From contig NZ_VUNL01000005.1 of the NCBI RefSeq assembly GCF_009697385.1, forward strand, positions 1 through 64,000: a stretch of DNA of 64,000 nt. The letters run 5' to 3'. Below the pieces are notes generated by a model. The model saw only the letters and a program-made list of their open reading frames with translations. It was not told the DNA's origin and did not search any database. A program made the position numbers and the translations under genes. The stretch comes from Wylensekiella montiformis. Its GTDB lineage: Bacteria > Bacillota > Negativicutes > Selenomonadales > Selenomonadaceae. This document shows, in pieces, positions 16,912 to 25,093 of the stretch (its first letter is position 1; every line of letters begins with the position of its first letter).

Positions 16912-19017
16912 TTATAAGTTTGTGTCTGCACTCGTCCAGATGAAGGATTCCAGCTCTTCCTGGCTGCTTCTGGTGAACAGGGTTTTGCACCACGCTGCGT
17001 CGTTCAATTTCTGGAGCAGCAGGGCCAGAAAGTCAAGATGGTCGTGCTGGTTCTGCGGGGCAAGGCAGATGATGCAGCGGATTTTTTTGCCGCTCTGCAT
17101 CGTGATGGGGTGCTGGAACAGGGTGAGCGCAGCGGAACTGGCGAGGACGCCGTCTTTTGCCTTGGCATGTGCGAGCAGGAAACCTTTGCCGAGGATCATG
17201 TAATCGCCGTAGCGGGACAGCAGTGCGATGATGCGGTCGATGTAGCTCTGGACGATAAAATGGCCTTGCAGGAGCGGCTGGCATGCGTACTGGATGGCAT
17301 TTTGCCAGACGGGCCTTGCCTGATGCGGCGCGGCAGGAATCTCGCCGCCGCAGTAGGCTGCGTACTTCAGCAGGGAGTCCGACGGACTCTGCCGGCTGTG
17401 GATTTTCATCTGGTGATTCTTCCGGTAGAAGTAGTCGTTCAGTCCCTTCAGCAGGCCGTCCATGTCTTCAATCTTTGCATAGTCTGAGATGATGTCGATG
17501 AGTTCCCGCACGTTTTCGCGCAAGTTGGCATCGATGGGAAAATCCAATTCGATCAGGCGATGGTGCAGTTCCTTCCATTCCTGCGCCGTAGGCAGCGGCG
17601 AGACCTTCAGCACAGGACACGCGATGTCACGAAAGTGCTGCCGTGAGGTCGTCGTGATCACGAGACTGACGTCATCGAGCGGGAACTGCAGGCATTCGGC
17701 CGTGCTGAGCGGCCCAGTGAAATGTACCTGCGGATAGCGGCTGCGCAGCTGCAGCAGCAGGAACTGTGACGTGCCGATGCCGCTGGAACAGACGACCAGA
17801 ATCCGGCGGCGTTCGGTCGCTTTTGTCCGGGCGACCATCGCGCCGCCAAAGTAGGTCGCAATCAGGGCGATTTCGTCATCCGAGAAGTCAGCGTGCCAAA
17901 GGTATTCCTGTGATTTGACGGCTGCTTTGGTCAGATAGAACAGGCTTTGGTAATCCTGCCTGATCTTGGAAAGCATCGGATTGTGGTAGCGGATTCCGTT
18001 CTGCAGGCGGTGATAGGCCGAAATGAGATGGACCGTCAGTCGGTTCACCAGACCCTTCCGGTCCTGCGTGATGTCCAGACCGGACAGCGAGGCAAAGCGG
18101 CTGGCCAGATGGTCGGCAAAGTTATGAAGCTTGTCGTAGAGCGCATCTTTCTGCGAGACGGAGGTCACTGCCTGCTGGCGCATGAGACGGCATAAGTATC
18201 GGCATTCTTCCTTGTCGATGATGTCGTGACGGGCGAGGAAGGCTTCTGACCAATCGCGTATCCGGTCTTCTTCGCCGTCCCCTTTTGCCTGCGGCAGGGA
18301 TACCCTGTCTTTGCTGATCAATCGCTGGTCGTACCATGTGAGGAAGTATATCATGAAATGATGTGCATCGTCGGTCAGGCTGCTGCCCACAAGGTCTTCG
18401 TACGACTGCAGCAGGGCAGGAAGATCGGGCGAATAGCTCAGGGTATAATATTTTTCAAGCAGCTGCAGGATGGCATCAAAGTTCTCGCCGACCCATCGCC
18501 TTTTTGCCAGTTCACTCCCTTCTATGATGCGTCCGCGTGATGTGACGCAGACCTGGAAGGGAGCTTTTTTGTTGTAGTTTTCCAGCTGGCGCAGCTCATG
18601 CAGGATGGTATTCCGCGCGACCTGAAAGATATCCATGAAGCCCTGAAGGGAAATGCCCGGCTCTGTGATCAGCATGTAGTTCAACAGTTTGCTGCGCTCC
18701 TCCGGGCGGAGGTCTTTCAACGGGATCCGCATTTGCTGCGGATGCGTCAGGACATTGCAGACGACGGGCTCTGGCTCGTAGCTGCCCAAGGCATGCTTTC
18801 CCTGCTCGGTCAGATAATACCCCTGCCCTTTCTTGTTCTGGATGATGGGCAGGCCGTACCCGGACAGGGCCTGATTGACCTTCTTGATCAGATAAAGGAC
18901 GCTGCGTCTTGAAAGCTGCATCGCGTCTTGAAGTCCTTCGATGGATATGGCGTGGTCATTTTGCCGCAGCAGTGTCAGCAGCTTATCGCCGTTCTTGAAC
19001 GGGCAAAAGGATAACAT
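16912..19017 (-). CDS. PRD-containing transcriptional regulator with PTS EIIB and EIIA domains
   Basis: This 701-residue regulator has, in order, an N-terminal HTH (~5-70), a second Mga/M_trans-type HTH (~90-160), two PTS regulation domains (~190-400; conserved His in DDAHHFMIYF and VHLISAYHRL), an EIIB-like domain with CSSGIGTSQ (~410), and a C-terminal EIIA domain with LAHAKAKDGV (~600). The phosphorylation state of these His and Cys residues should tune its activity. It is divergent from an ascorbate-type PTS operon, which it probably controls. It is the MtlR/LicR type of activator rather than an RNA antiterminator. Confidence 0.92.
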   Translation of the reverse strand: MLSFCPFKNGDKLLTLLRQNDHAISIEGLQDAMQLSRRSVLYLIKKVNQALSGYGLPIIQNKKGQGYYLTEQGKHALGSYEPEPVVCNVLTHPQQMRIPLKDLRPEERSKLLNYMLITEPGISLQGFMDIFQVARNTILHELRQLENYNKKAPFQVCVTSRGRIIEGSELAKRRWVGENFDAILQLLEKYYTLSYSPDLPALLQSYEDLVGSSLTDDAHHFMIYFLTWYDQRLISKDRVSLPQAKGDGEEDRIRDWSEAFLARHDIIDKEECRYLCRLMRQQAVTSVSQKDALYDKLHNFADHLASRFASLSGLDITQDRKGLVNRLTVHLISAYHRLQNGIRYHNPMLSKIRQDYQSLFYLTKAAVKSQEYLWHADFSDDEIALIATYFGGAMVARTKATERRRILVVCSSGIGTSQFLLLQLRSRYPQVHFTGPLSTAECLQFPLDDVSLVITTTSRQHFRDIACPVLKVSPLPTAQEWKELHHRLIELDFPIDANLRENVRELIDIISDYAKIEDMDGLLKGLNDYFYRKNHQMKIHSRQSPSDSLLKYAAYCGGEIPAAPHQARPVWQNAIQYACQPLLQGHFIVQSYIDRIIALLSRYGDYMILGKGFLLAHAKAKDGVLASSAALTLFQHPITMQSGKKIRCIICLAPQNQHDHLDFLALLLQKLNDAAWCKTLFTRSSQEELESFIWTSADTNL

Positions 19018-19163
19018 GCTTTCATCTCCCGAATATTGATACGATCATAGTAGTTCATTTTTTGCACTTTTGTCAAATCTTTATTGCACTTGTTTTAACG
19101 TGCGACAGCGCCTAAAATAAGTGCTGTAATAAGAAATGAGCAGCAACGGAAGGAGGAACGACA

Positions 19164-19604
19164 ATGACGTTATTCGATGACCGATATATTCAATACATCG
19201 ATCAGGAGAATCCCTCTTGGGAGAATTTGATCCAGCTGGCTGGTCAGCCGCTCCTGAACGATGGTCTGATCGGACAGGAATACATCGATGAGATCGTCGC
19301 GACGTGCAGGGAAAAAGGTCCGTATATGAACATCGGGCCGAACATCGTACTGGCGCATGCAAGGCCGCTGCCTTCCACAAGGAAAGCCGTGATGGCGCTG
19401 CTGCTCAGCAGGAAGCCGGCAGCTTTGCTGGATGACCCGGCTCATACGGCGCGTCTCTGGATCTTTCTGGCAACGCCGGATGATCAGAGCCATATCGAGT
19501 TGATCCAGAAACTGGCTGCATTGTTGATGAATGCCGATCGTGTGCAGCGCGTTTTAGCGGCAAACTCGCAGGAAGAATTGCTAACCAGTCTTTGTGCTGA
19601 ATAA
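19164..19604 (+). CDS. ulaC: PTS EIIA component, ascorbate/mannitol type
   Basis: This 146-residue cytosolic phosphocarrier has its active His at residue 65 in NIVLAHARPLP, within the PF00359 EIIA fold. It takes phosphate from HPr and passes it to the EIIB encoded next. ATG 19164 is preceded by GGAAGGAGG. It is the first gene of a three-gene operon (EIIA-EIIB-EIIC). Confidence 0.92.
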   Translation: MTLFDDRYIQYIDQENPSWENLIQLAGQPLLNDGLIGQEYIDEIVATCREKGPYMNIGPNIVLAHARPLPSTRKAVMALLLSRKPAALLDDPAHTARLWIFLATPDDQSHIELIQKLAALLMNADRVQRVLAANSQEELLTSLCAE

Positions 19605-19650
19605 AGAAAGCCTATATCATATGTCATCCAACGATTAGGAGGGAATGATA

Positions 19651-19947
19651 ATGAAATTCTTATGTATTTGCCAGTCCGGTCTCGGCAGCAGCTTTATGGT
19701 TCAGATGAACATCCAGAATCTGCTCAACTCGGAAGGCGTGACGGAGGAGATTTCGGTCGAGCATGCAGATGTCGGCAGTACGACAGCCGACATGGCGGAT
19801 TACTTCTTCGTTGAAAAAACGCTGGGCGACGCGGTGTCCGGTCTGCCGCGGGATCGCGTTGTCCTGCTCAACAGCCTGATCGATCAGAATGAGATCAAGG
19901 GCGCGGTCAATAAGATTCTCGACGACAATAACATCGCACACAACTAA
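19651..19947 (+). CDS. ulaB: PTS EIIB component, ascorbate type
   Basis: This 98-residue protein has phosphorylatable Cys7 in CQSGLGSSF, the UlaB/SgcB pattern. I chose ATG 19651, which is 7 nt after AGGAGGG; the in-frame ATG at 19645 is too close to it. It bridges EIIA and EIIC. Confidence 0.92.
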   Translation: MKFLCICQSGLGSSFMVQMNIQNLLNSEGVTEEISVEHADVGSTTADMADYFFVEKTLGDAVSGLPRDRVVLLNSLIDQNEIKGAVNKILDDNNIAHN

Positions 19948-19977
19948 TAGGATTCAATCGAAGGGGGGACTTTGGTT

Positions 19978-21324
19978 ATGATACAAAATCTTTTTGTCAG
20001 TATCGTCCAGACGCCGGCTTTGCTTGTTGGCTTGTTGGCCGTTCTGGGACTCATCCTGCAGCACAAAAAAGCCACACAGGTCATTCAGGGAGGCATCAAG
20101 ACGTTTGCAGGCTTCCTGATTCTGACCGGCGGCGCCGGCATCCTTGTCAATTCGCTCGATCCCTTTGCCAAGATGTTTCAGTTCTCGCTCGGCGTACAGG
20201 GCGTTGTGCCGAGCAATGAGGCCGTGGTCGCCATCGCTCTGGTCGATTATGGTTCTGTAACGGCCATGATCATGTTCGTCGGCATGCTGGTCAACATCGC
20301 GCTGGCCCGCTTTACGAAGTTCAAGTACATCTTCCTGACCGGTCAGGCCATGCTCTATGTCTCGTGCCTGACGGCCGTCATCCTCGTATCCGCTGGTTTC
20401 GGCAACGGCCTTTTCACGATCCTGCTCGGCGGCCTGTTTGAAGGCACGTTGCTTACGGTCACGCCGGCGCTCTGCCAGCCGTTTATGCGCGTGATCACCG
20501 GCGGCGATACCGTCGCCATGGGCCATACGGGCAACATCGGCTATGCTCTGGCCGGCTGGTGCGGCAAGTGGTTCGGCAACAAGGAGCACAGCACGGAGGA
20601 CATCAATGTCCCGAAGAGCATGTCGTTCCTGCGTGATTCGACGGTCTCCATCACGATCGTCATGGCTGTCGTCTACGTCATCCTCGCCTTGATGACGGGC
20701 CAGCAGTTCGTCGAAGAAAATCTCAGCAAAGGAACGAACTACATTATCTATGCCATCGTACAGGCTGGTACGTTTGCAGCAGGCTTCGCCGTCGTCCTGC
20801 AGGGCGTCCGCATGATCTTGGCGGAAATCGTCCCGGCTTTCCAGGGCATTGCCATGAAGCTCGTGCCGAATTCCAAGCCTGCTCTGGATGTTCCGATTAT
20901 TTTCCCGTATGCACCGAATGCTGTTCTGCTGGGCTTCTTTGTCAGCTTCATCGTCGGTACATTTTCGATGTTCGGTATGGTTGCCCTTGGTACGGTCGTC
21001 ATCATCCCGGGCGTTGTCGGTCACTTCTTCTGCGGCGCCGCTGCCGCCATCTACGGCAATGCAAAAGGCGGCCGCCGCGGCGCGATCATCGGCGCAGCCG
21101 TCAACAGTCTGCTCATCAGCTGGCTCCCGCTGTTCATCCTGCCGGTCCTCGGCAACCTGAGCCTTGCAAGCTCGACCTTTGCGGATACCGATTACCTCAT
21201 CCCCGGCATCCTTCTCGGCAACATCGGCGCACTCGGCGAAACGGCTCTGATCGTCGGCATCCTCGGCTTCACTGCCGTGGTCTGTCTGGCAAGCAAGCTT
21301 ATGAAAGCGCCGGAAGAAGCTTAA
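19978..21324 (+). CDS. ulaA: PTS EIIC component, ascorbate type (UlaA family)
   Basis: This 448-residue permease of the SgaT/UlaA family has about eleven helices. Characteristic stretches are QVIQGGIKTFAGFLILTGGA near the start and GDTVAMGHTGNIGYALAGW (~180). It imports and phosphorylates L-ascorbate or a related acid. Start ATG 19978 follows AAGGGGGG. No UlaG lactonase, decarboxylase or epimerase genes follow, so the substrate is uncertain. Confidence 0.92.
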   Translation: MIQNLFVSIVQTPALLVGLLAVLGLILQHKKATQVIQGGIKTFAGFLILTGGAGILVNSLDPFAKMFQFSLGVQGVVPSNEAVVAIALVDYGSVTAMIMFVGMLVNIALARFTKFKYIFLTGQAMLYVSCLTAVILVSAGFGNGLFTILLGGLFEGTLLTVTPALCQPFMRVITGGDTVAMGHTGNIGYALAGWCGKWFGNKEHSTEDINVPKSMSFLRDSTVSITIVMAVVYVILALMTGQQFVEENLSKGTNYIIYAIVQAGTFAAGFAVVLQGVRMILAEIVPAFQGIAMKLVPNSKPALDVPIIFPYAPNAVLLGFFVSFIVGTFSMFGMVALGTVVIIPGVVGHFFCGAAAAIYGNAKGGRRGAIIGAAVNSLLISWLPLFILPVLGNLSLASSTFADTDYLIPGILLGNIGALGETALIVGILGFTAVVCLASKLMKAPEEA

Positions 21325-21386
21325 TCTTATATAAAAAAATAGGCCGTAACAAAGCAGCCTATTGCAAAACGTTGATCCTCTATGGG

Positions 21387-21427
21387 AACCAGCTGCCGGC
21401 TCACTGTGTGAGCCGGCAGCTGGTTTT
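21387..21427. terminator. Strong hairpin terminator after the PTS operon
   Basis: Perfect 18-bp stem (AACCAGCTGCCGGCTCAC and complement) with a 3-nt loop and TTTT. A weaker 7-bp hairpin (AATAGGC/GCCTATT, 21338-21363) precedes it. Confidence 0.9.
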
Positions 21428-21432
21428 CCAAC

Positions 21433-21480
21433 CTTGCGTTCGAGATTCCGGGCACGGAGACGAGCAGCGAGCGGTGCGGG
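21433..21480 (+). pseudogene. Relic of the 3' end of a CMD-cupin gene
   Basis: About 47 bases resemble, at roughly 40 of 47 positions, the near-terminal coding segment of the CMD-cupin gene at 23568-23614 (the stretch encoding AFEIPGTETSNEWCE). It stops abruptly at the end of the convergent Gfo/Idh gene. There is no start or upstream part, so it is a leftover of a second copy. Confidence 0.75.
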
Positions 21481-22479
21481 CTATTTCCGGTCACAGCCAA
21501 ATACAATGCCTGCGCTTTTTCGCGCCTTTTCCGCCGTTTCTATGACCGCCAGCGATACCTTTAGGCCGGCTTTCATGCCCTCGTAGTCGGCCGTCTGATA
21601 CATTCTGGCAAACTCCTGAAATTCATGTACCATGCGATGTGAATAGCGGTTGAGCTTGTAACGGGTGACTGTCTCCCCGCCGTGCAGGGACACTTCGAAG
21701 GCTTTCAGTTCGTTGGGCGCTCCCAATACGCGCAGCCAGCCCTTTTCCCCCTGAATCGTCACGAAGCCGGGGCTGTCGGAATCTTTGGCGCCCAAAGCCG
21801 CGGCCGTAAACTCCGGGTACTTCATGAGCACGGTGCCGGAAGTGTCAATGCCGTTGAAGCCGCGATGCGGATGGTAGCTCACCTCGTCTGGCGCGCCGAA
21901 CAGGCCGATGATGCAGTTCAGATTGTAAATGTTGATATCATAGAGAGCGCCGCCCGAGCATTCCGGGTCAAAGGCGGGCAAGACCTCTCCTTTCAGATAG
22001 CGGTCATAGCGGCTGGAATACTGGGAATAATTGGCGGTGACGGCGCGGATGTTTCCCAGCTTCGGCAACATCTCTTTGATCGCCGCGAAATTCGGCATAT
22101 GAAGCAGCGTCACCGCCTCAAACAGATACAGGTGTTTGCCGAGCGTCAGGTCAACCAGTTCGCGCACTTCATCGGCCGTTGAGGCGAAGGGCTTTTCCAT
22201 GATGACGTTTTTCCCCGCGAGGAGCGCCCGTTTGGCGTATTCGTAATGAACGCTGTTGACCAGTCCGACATACACAAAATCCACTTCGGGGCTGCGCAGA
22301 AGTTCGTCATAATCCGTATAAACGGCGGGGATGGCATAGCGTTCGGCCAACTGCTCCGCTGTCTCTTTGCTGTGGGGGCGGGAAAAAATAGCCGTTATCT
22401 TGATTTCCGGTACATGGGAGAGAGCCGGGAGCGCCCCCTCCTTCACAATAGATCCCGTTCCCAGAATGGCCAGCTTCAT
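21481..22479 (-). CDS. Gfo/Idh/MocA family NAD(P)-dependent oxidoreductase
   Basis: This 332-residue enzyme has an N-terminal Rossmann fold (LGTGSIVKEGALPAL), the conserved EKPFAS motif near residue 95 whose Lys is catalytic, and a C-terminal Gfo/Idh domain with GGALYDINIYN near residue 175. Such enzymes oxidise or reduce sugars, inositols and related polyols. No substrate can be read from the sequence. ATG 22479 is weakly signalled. Confidence 0.9.
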   Translation of the reverse strand: MKLAILGTGSIVKEGALPALSHVPEIKITAIFSRPHSKETAEQLAERYAIPAVYTDYDELLRSPEVDFVYVGLVNSVHYEYAKRALLAGKNVIMEKPFASTADEVRELVDLTLGKHLYLFEAVTLLHMPNFAAIKEMLPKLGNIRAVTANYSQYSSRYDRYLKGEVLPAFDPECSGGALYDINIYNLNCIIGLFGAPDEVSYHPHRGFNGIDTSGTVLMKYPEFTAAALGAKDSDSPGFVTIQGEKGWLRVLGAPNELKAFEVSLHGGETVTRYKLNRYSHRMVHEFQEFARMYQTADYEGMKAGLKVSLAVIETAEKARKSAGIVFGCDRK

Positions 22480-22552
22480 ATTCTTTCATCCTTTCCGTTT
22501 TCTGTTCTTCGCTTATTGCATTGTATATCATCAAGGCAGCGGAGACAAGATG

Positions 22553-22653
22553 TTACGCGCCGAAAGATCGATGGTATCATTCTTCATCTCGTCCTCGGTC
22601 ATATTCTGCCCTCTGGCCGCGGCCCCCAAATAGGACAATGTGCGAAGTTCCGT
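22553..22653 (-). pseudogene. LysR relic with internal in-frame deletion
   Basis: On the minus strand the sequence encodes a LysR N-terminus (ELRTLSY followed by a degraded FLAVARE region, then NMTE), which jumps directly to DEMKNDTIDL. In the intact LysR at 29329-30243 these two segments lie about 65 codons apart, each next to a Thr-Glu pair. The start codon position reads CGT instead of CAT. It is a clear relic of a paralogue. Confidence 0.8.
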
Positions 22654-22802
22654 ATGCCTTGCTTCTTGATAAGATTGCTAGGTGTTCAAGTTATTCTTGC
22701 CATTCAAGGGGCGCGCCGCTTGTTCCTCCGACGGGCAAAAGGATGCTGCCAGCAAGTATTCTTGATCGTACCATATGTTTTATGAATAGCAAATGATTTT
22801 CG

Positions 22803-22828
22803 ATAAGCATTTCACATGAAATGCTTCT
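22803..22828. promoter_or_regulatory. Palindromic operator upstream of the CMD-cupin gene
   Basis: AAGCATTTCA-CA-TGAAATGCTT is a perfect 10-bp-arm palindrome (22805-22826). The left half matches the ATAAGCATTTCACAT motif found upstream of other genes of this island at about 28069, 30354 and 45009. It is a likely LysR-type binding site. Confidence 0.6.
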
Positions 22829-22908
22829 TTTGCTATGATAAGGAAAAACAAGAAAGTCTAGGGTGCCGCGGCTGGCGGCACGGGATATACGAGAAAGAAG
22901 GAATCCTC

Positions 22909-23646
22909 ATGGAAAAACAGACAGCAGGCCGCAAGGCTCTGGGTGATTTCGCACCGCAGTTCGCGGCACTCAACGATGATGTACTCTTTGGCGAGGTATG
23001 GGCCAAGGAAAATGAGCTCTCGCCGAAGCTTCGCAGCATCGCGACGGTCTCGGCGCTTGTCGGCAAGGGAACTGCTGGCGAAGCCTTGCGCTACCACCTG
23101 CAGACGGCGCGGCAGCACGGCGTCACGAAAGAGGAGATGGCTGCACTGCTCACACATCTGGCCTTCTATGCTGGCTGGCCGAACGCCTGGGCCGCCTTCC
23201 CCGTGGCCAAGGAGGTCTACGCCGATGCAGCGGATGCAGAGGGGCGCGGCGGCTTCTTCGGACTCGGCGAGCCCAATGATGCCTATGCCAAGTACTTCAC
23301 GGGGCGGTCGTATTTGAACGTTTTGTCGAAGCCGGGCGAGCCGCTCACGATCTGCAACGTCACATTCGAGCCGGGCTGCCGCAATTTCTGGCATATCCAC
23401 CACGCTGCGCAGGGCGGCGGCCAGGTGCTCATCTGTACCGACGGCGAGGGCTGGTATCAGGAAGAAGGCAAGGCACCGCAGAGCCTCGTACCCGGCGACA
23501 TCGTCGAGATCCCCGCAGGCGTCAAGCACTGGCATGGTGCCAAGCAGCACAGCTGGTTCTCCCATCTCGCCTTCGAGATCCCGGGCACGGAGACAAGCAA
23601 CGAGTGGTGCGAGCCCGTCAAGGACGCCGAGTATCCGCAGGACTGA
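22909..23646 (+). CDS. Carboxymuconolactone decarboxylase (CMD)-cupin fusion protein
   Basis: This 245-residue protein has an N-terminal CMD/AhpD-like helical domain (~20-110; ELSPKLRSIATVSALVGKG) and a C-terminal cupin barrel (~145-235; FEPGCRNFWHIHHAAQGGGQ and later GVKHWHGA, the metal-binding His motifs). The CMD part lacks the CxxC of peroxidase-active AhpD. ATG 22909 follows AGAAAGAAGG. Such proteins accompany LysR/oxidoreductase clusters and may detoxify quinone-like or lactone compounds; the reaction is unknown. Confidence 0.9.
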   Translation: MEKQTAGRKALGDFAPQFAALNDDVLFGEVWAKENELSPKLRSIATVSALVGKGTAGEALRYHLQTARQHGVTKEEMAALLTHLAFYAGWPNAWAAFPVAKEVYADAADAEGRGGFFGLGEPNDAYAKYFTGRSYLNVLSKPGEPLTICNVTFEPGCRNFWHIHHAAQGGGQVLICTDGEGWYQEEGKAPQSLVPGDIVEIPAGVKHWHGAKQHSWFSHLAFEIPGTETSNEWCEPVKDAEYPQD

Positions 23647-23667
23647 CACGATAGTTTAGAAGGAGAT

Positions 23668-23904
23668 TGGATTGTATTCTGGAAGGTCAATCCGGAAGGC
23701 AAGGCGAATGAGGAGATTGCCGAAGAAGGCCTCAAGGCCATGGAAGATTGGATGAAGGAACTCGGGCTTGCCATGAAGATCTCCGAGCTCGGCGCGACAA
23801 AAGATAGGATCGATGGCATCGCCGATGCTACACTCCTACTCGAGGGCGGCTACAAGGTGCTGAGTCGTAAGGAAGTCGTTGAAATTTTGGGGGAAAGTCT
23901 CTGA
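23668..23904 (+). pseudogene. Iron-containing alcohol dehydrogenase, C-terminal relic
   Basis: Seventy-nine codons with no start encode the tail of a butanol-dehydrogenase-type enzyme: NPEGKANEEIAEEGLKAM, WMKELGLAMKISELG, then GIADATLLLEGGYKVLSRKEVVEIL and a normal stop. The family is usually ~390 residues, so about four fifths are missing. The break lies just after the CMD-cupin stop. Confidence 0.82.
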
Positions 23905-23906
23905 TG

Positions 23907-23936
23907 AAAAAAGGCTCTCGCGGAGAGGGCCTTTTT
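23907..23936 (+). terminator. Rho-independent terminator
   Basis: Hairpin AAGGCTCTC / GAGAGGGCCTT followed by TTTTT, after the alcohol dehydrogenase relic. Confidence 0.85.
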
Positions 23937-24069
23937 GATTTTATAGGGTTGCGACGGAAGAGACGTTCCGTTCAGCCACTCGTCTATTTCCTTTCTTTTC
24001 TATATTGCGGCTTTGCGTATATAATAGAGGAAGTGTACCAATCATAGAAGATGATGGAGGAGTGGGAGA

Positions 24070-24960
24070 ATGGAGATACGCGTACTGCAGTACTTTATGG
24101 CGGTAGCCCGGCATGAGAATATCACCAAGGCGGCGGAGGAACTTCACCTGACGCAGCCGACGCTTTCGCGGCAGCTGTCGGATCTCGAGGACGAACTGGG
24201 CGTGCAGCTGCTCGTGCGCGGGAAGCGCAAGACGCAGCTGACGGAAGCCGGACTGATATTCAAGGCGAGAGCGCAGGAGATTCTCAGCCTGACAGAAAAG
24301 ACGAAGGAGCAGTTTGCCAAGATGGATGAGCTCGTGGCGGGGGACATCTACCTTGGTGCCGGCGAGACGCAGGCGATGGCCTGTGTCGCGAAAGTCCTGG
24401 CGCCGCTGCGCCGCTCCTATCCGCACATCCAGTTTCATCTGGTCAGCGGCAATGAAGACCTGATCTACGATTCTCTGCAGAAGGGATTGCTCGACTTCGG
24501 GCTCGTCTGCCGGGCGGATGCGCCGCGGACGTATGTGTTCCGCCGCATCCCGCACGATGATGCCTGGGGACTCATGATGCGGGCGGACAACCCTCTGGCG
24601 GTCAAAGAGGCCGTACAGCGCGCCGATCTCTTGCAGGAGTCGCTCATTGTATCGGAACAGGCAATGAAGCATCACGAGCTGGATCATTATTTCGGCAGCG
24701 CAGCGGAGAAAATCGAGGTGGCCGGCACCTACAACTTGCTCTACAATACAATCTTCTTCATCGAGGCGGGCATGGGCAGTGCGCTTTGCTTCAAGGGCAT
24801 GGCGGATGCCGTAGGTTCGTCCCGCGGGCTCGTATTCCGTCCTTTGGACCCCGTGATTTACTCGGCGAATTATGTGGTCTGGCGCAGAGATCAGGTCTTC
24901 TCCCGCGCCGGTCGTCTCGTCGTGGCGGCCCTGGACGAGGCGTTCTCTCATCATGCCTAA
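24070..24960 (+). CDS. LysR family transcriptional regulator
   Basis: This 296-residue regulator has a winged HTH (residues 1-60; FMAVARHENITKAAEELHLTQ, TLSRQLSDLEDELG) and a periplasmic-binding-like effector domain (~88-290). ATG 24070 follows a GGAGGAG run, and a TATAAT box lies at 24020-24025. It precedes, on the same strand, the secreted hydrolase at 25094 and probably controls it or the wider island. The inducer is unknown. Confidence 0.93.
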   Translation: MEIRVLQYFMAVARHENITKAAEELHLTQPTLSRQLSDLEDELGVQLLVRGKRKTQLTEAGLIFKARAQEILSLTEKTKEQFAKMDELVAGDIYLGAGETQAMACVAKVLAPLRRSYPHIQFHLVSGNEDLIYDSLQKGLLDFGLVCRADAPRTYVFRRIPHDDAWGLMMRADNPLAVKEAVQRADLLQESLIVSEQAMKHHELDHYFGSAAEKIEVAGTYNLLYNTIFFIEAGMGSALCFKGMADAVGSSRGLVFRPLDPVIYSANYVVWRRDQVFSRAGRLVVAALDEAFSHHA

Positions 24961-25093
24961 GGTGTATCATAAGTTATTAAAACCAAGTATTTGTAATTAT
25001 ATACCCCTTCCCTTATAATGAACGCATCAAGTAAAACAACTGGGCATGCAGCGGTGAGCTGCAAAGATGCAACAATAAGGAAGGGGTTTTTCC

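Noticed and set aside
16885-16915. Hairpin CAGCCTGACGG/CCGTCAGGCTG after the PRD regulator as a terminator
   Set aside because: A perfect stem exists but no T tract follows on the minus strand (it continues CTTGGGG), so termination is not supported.
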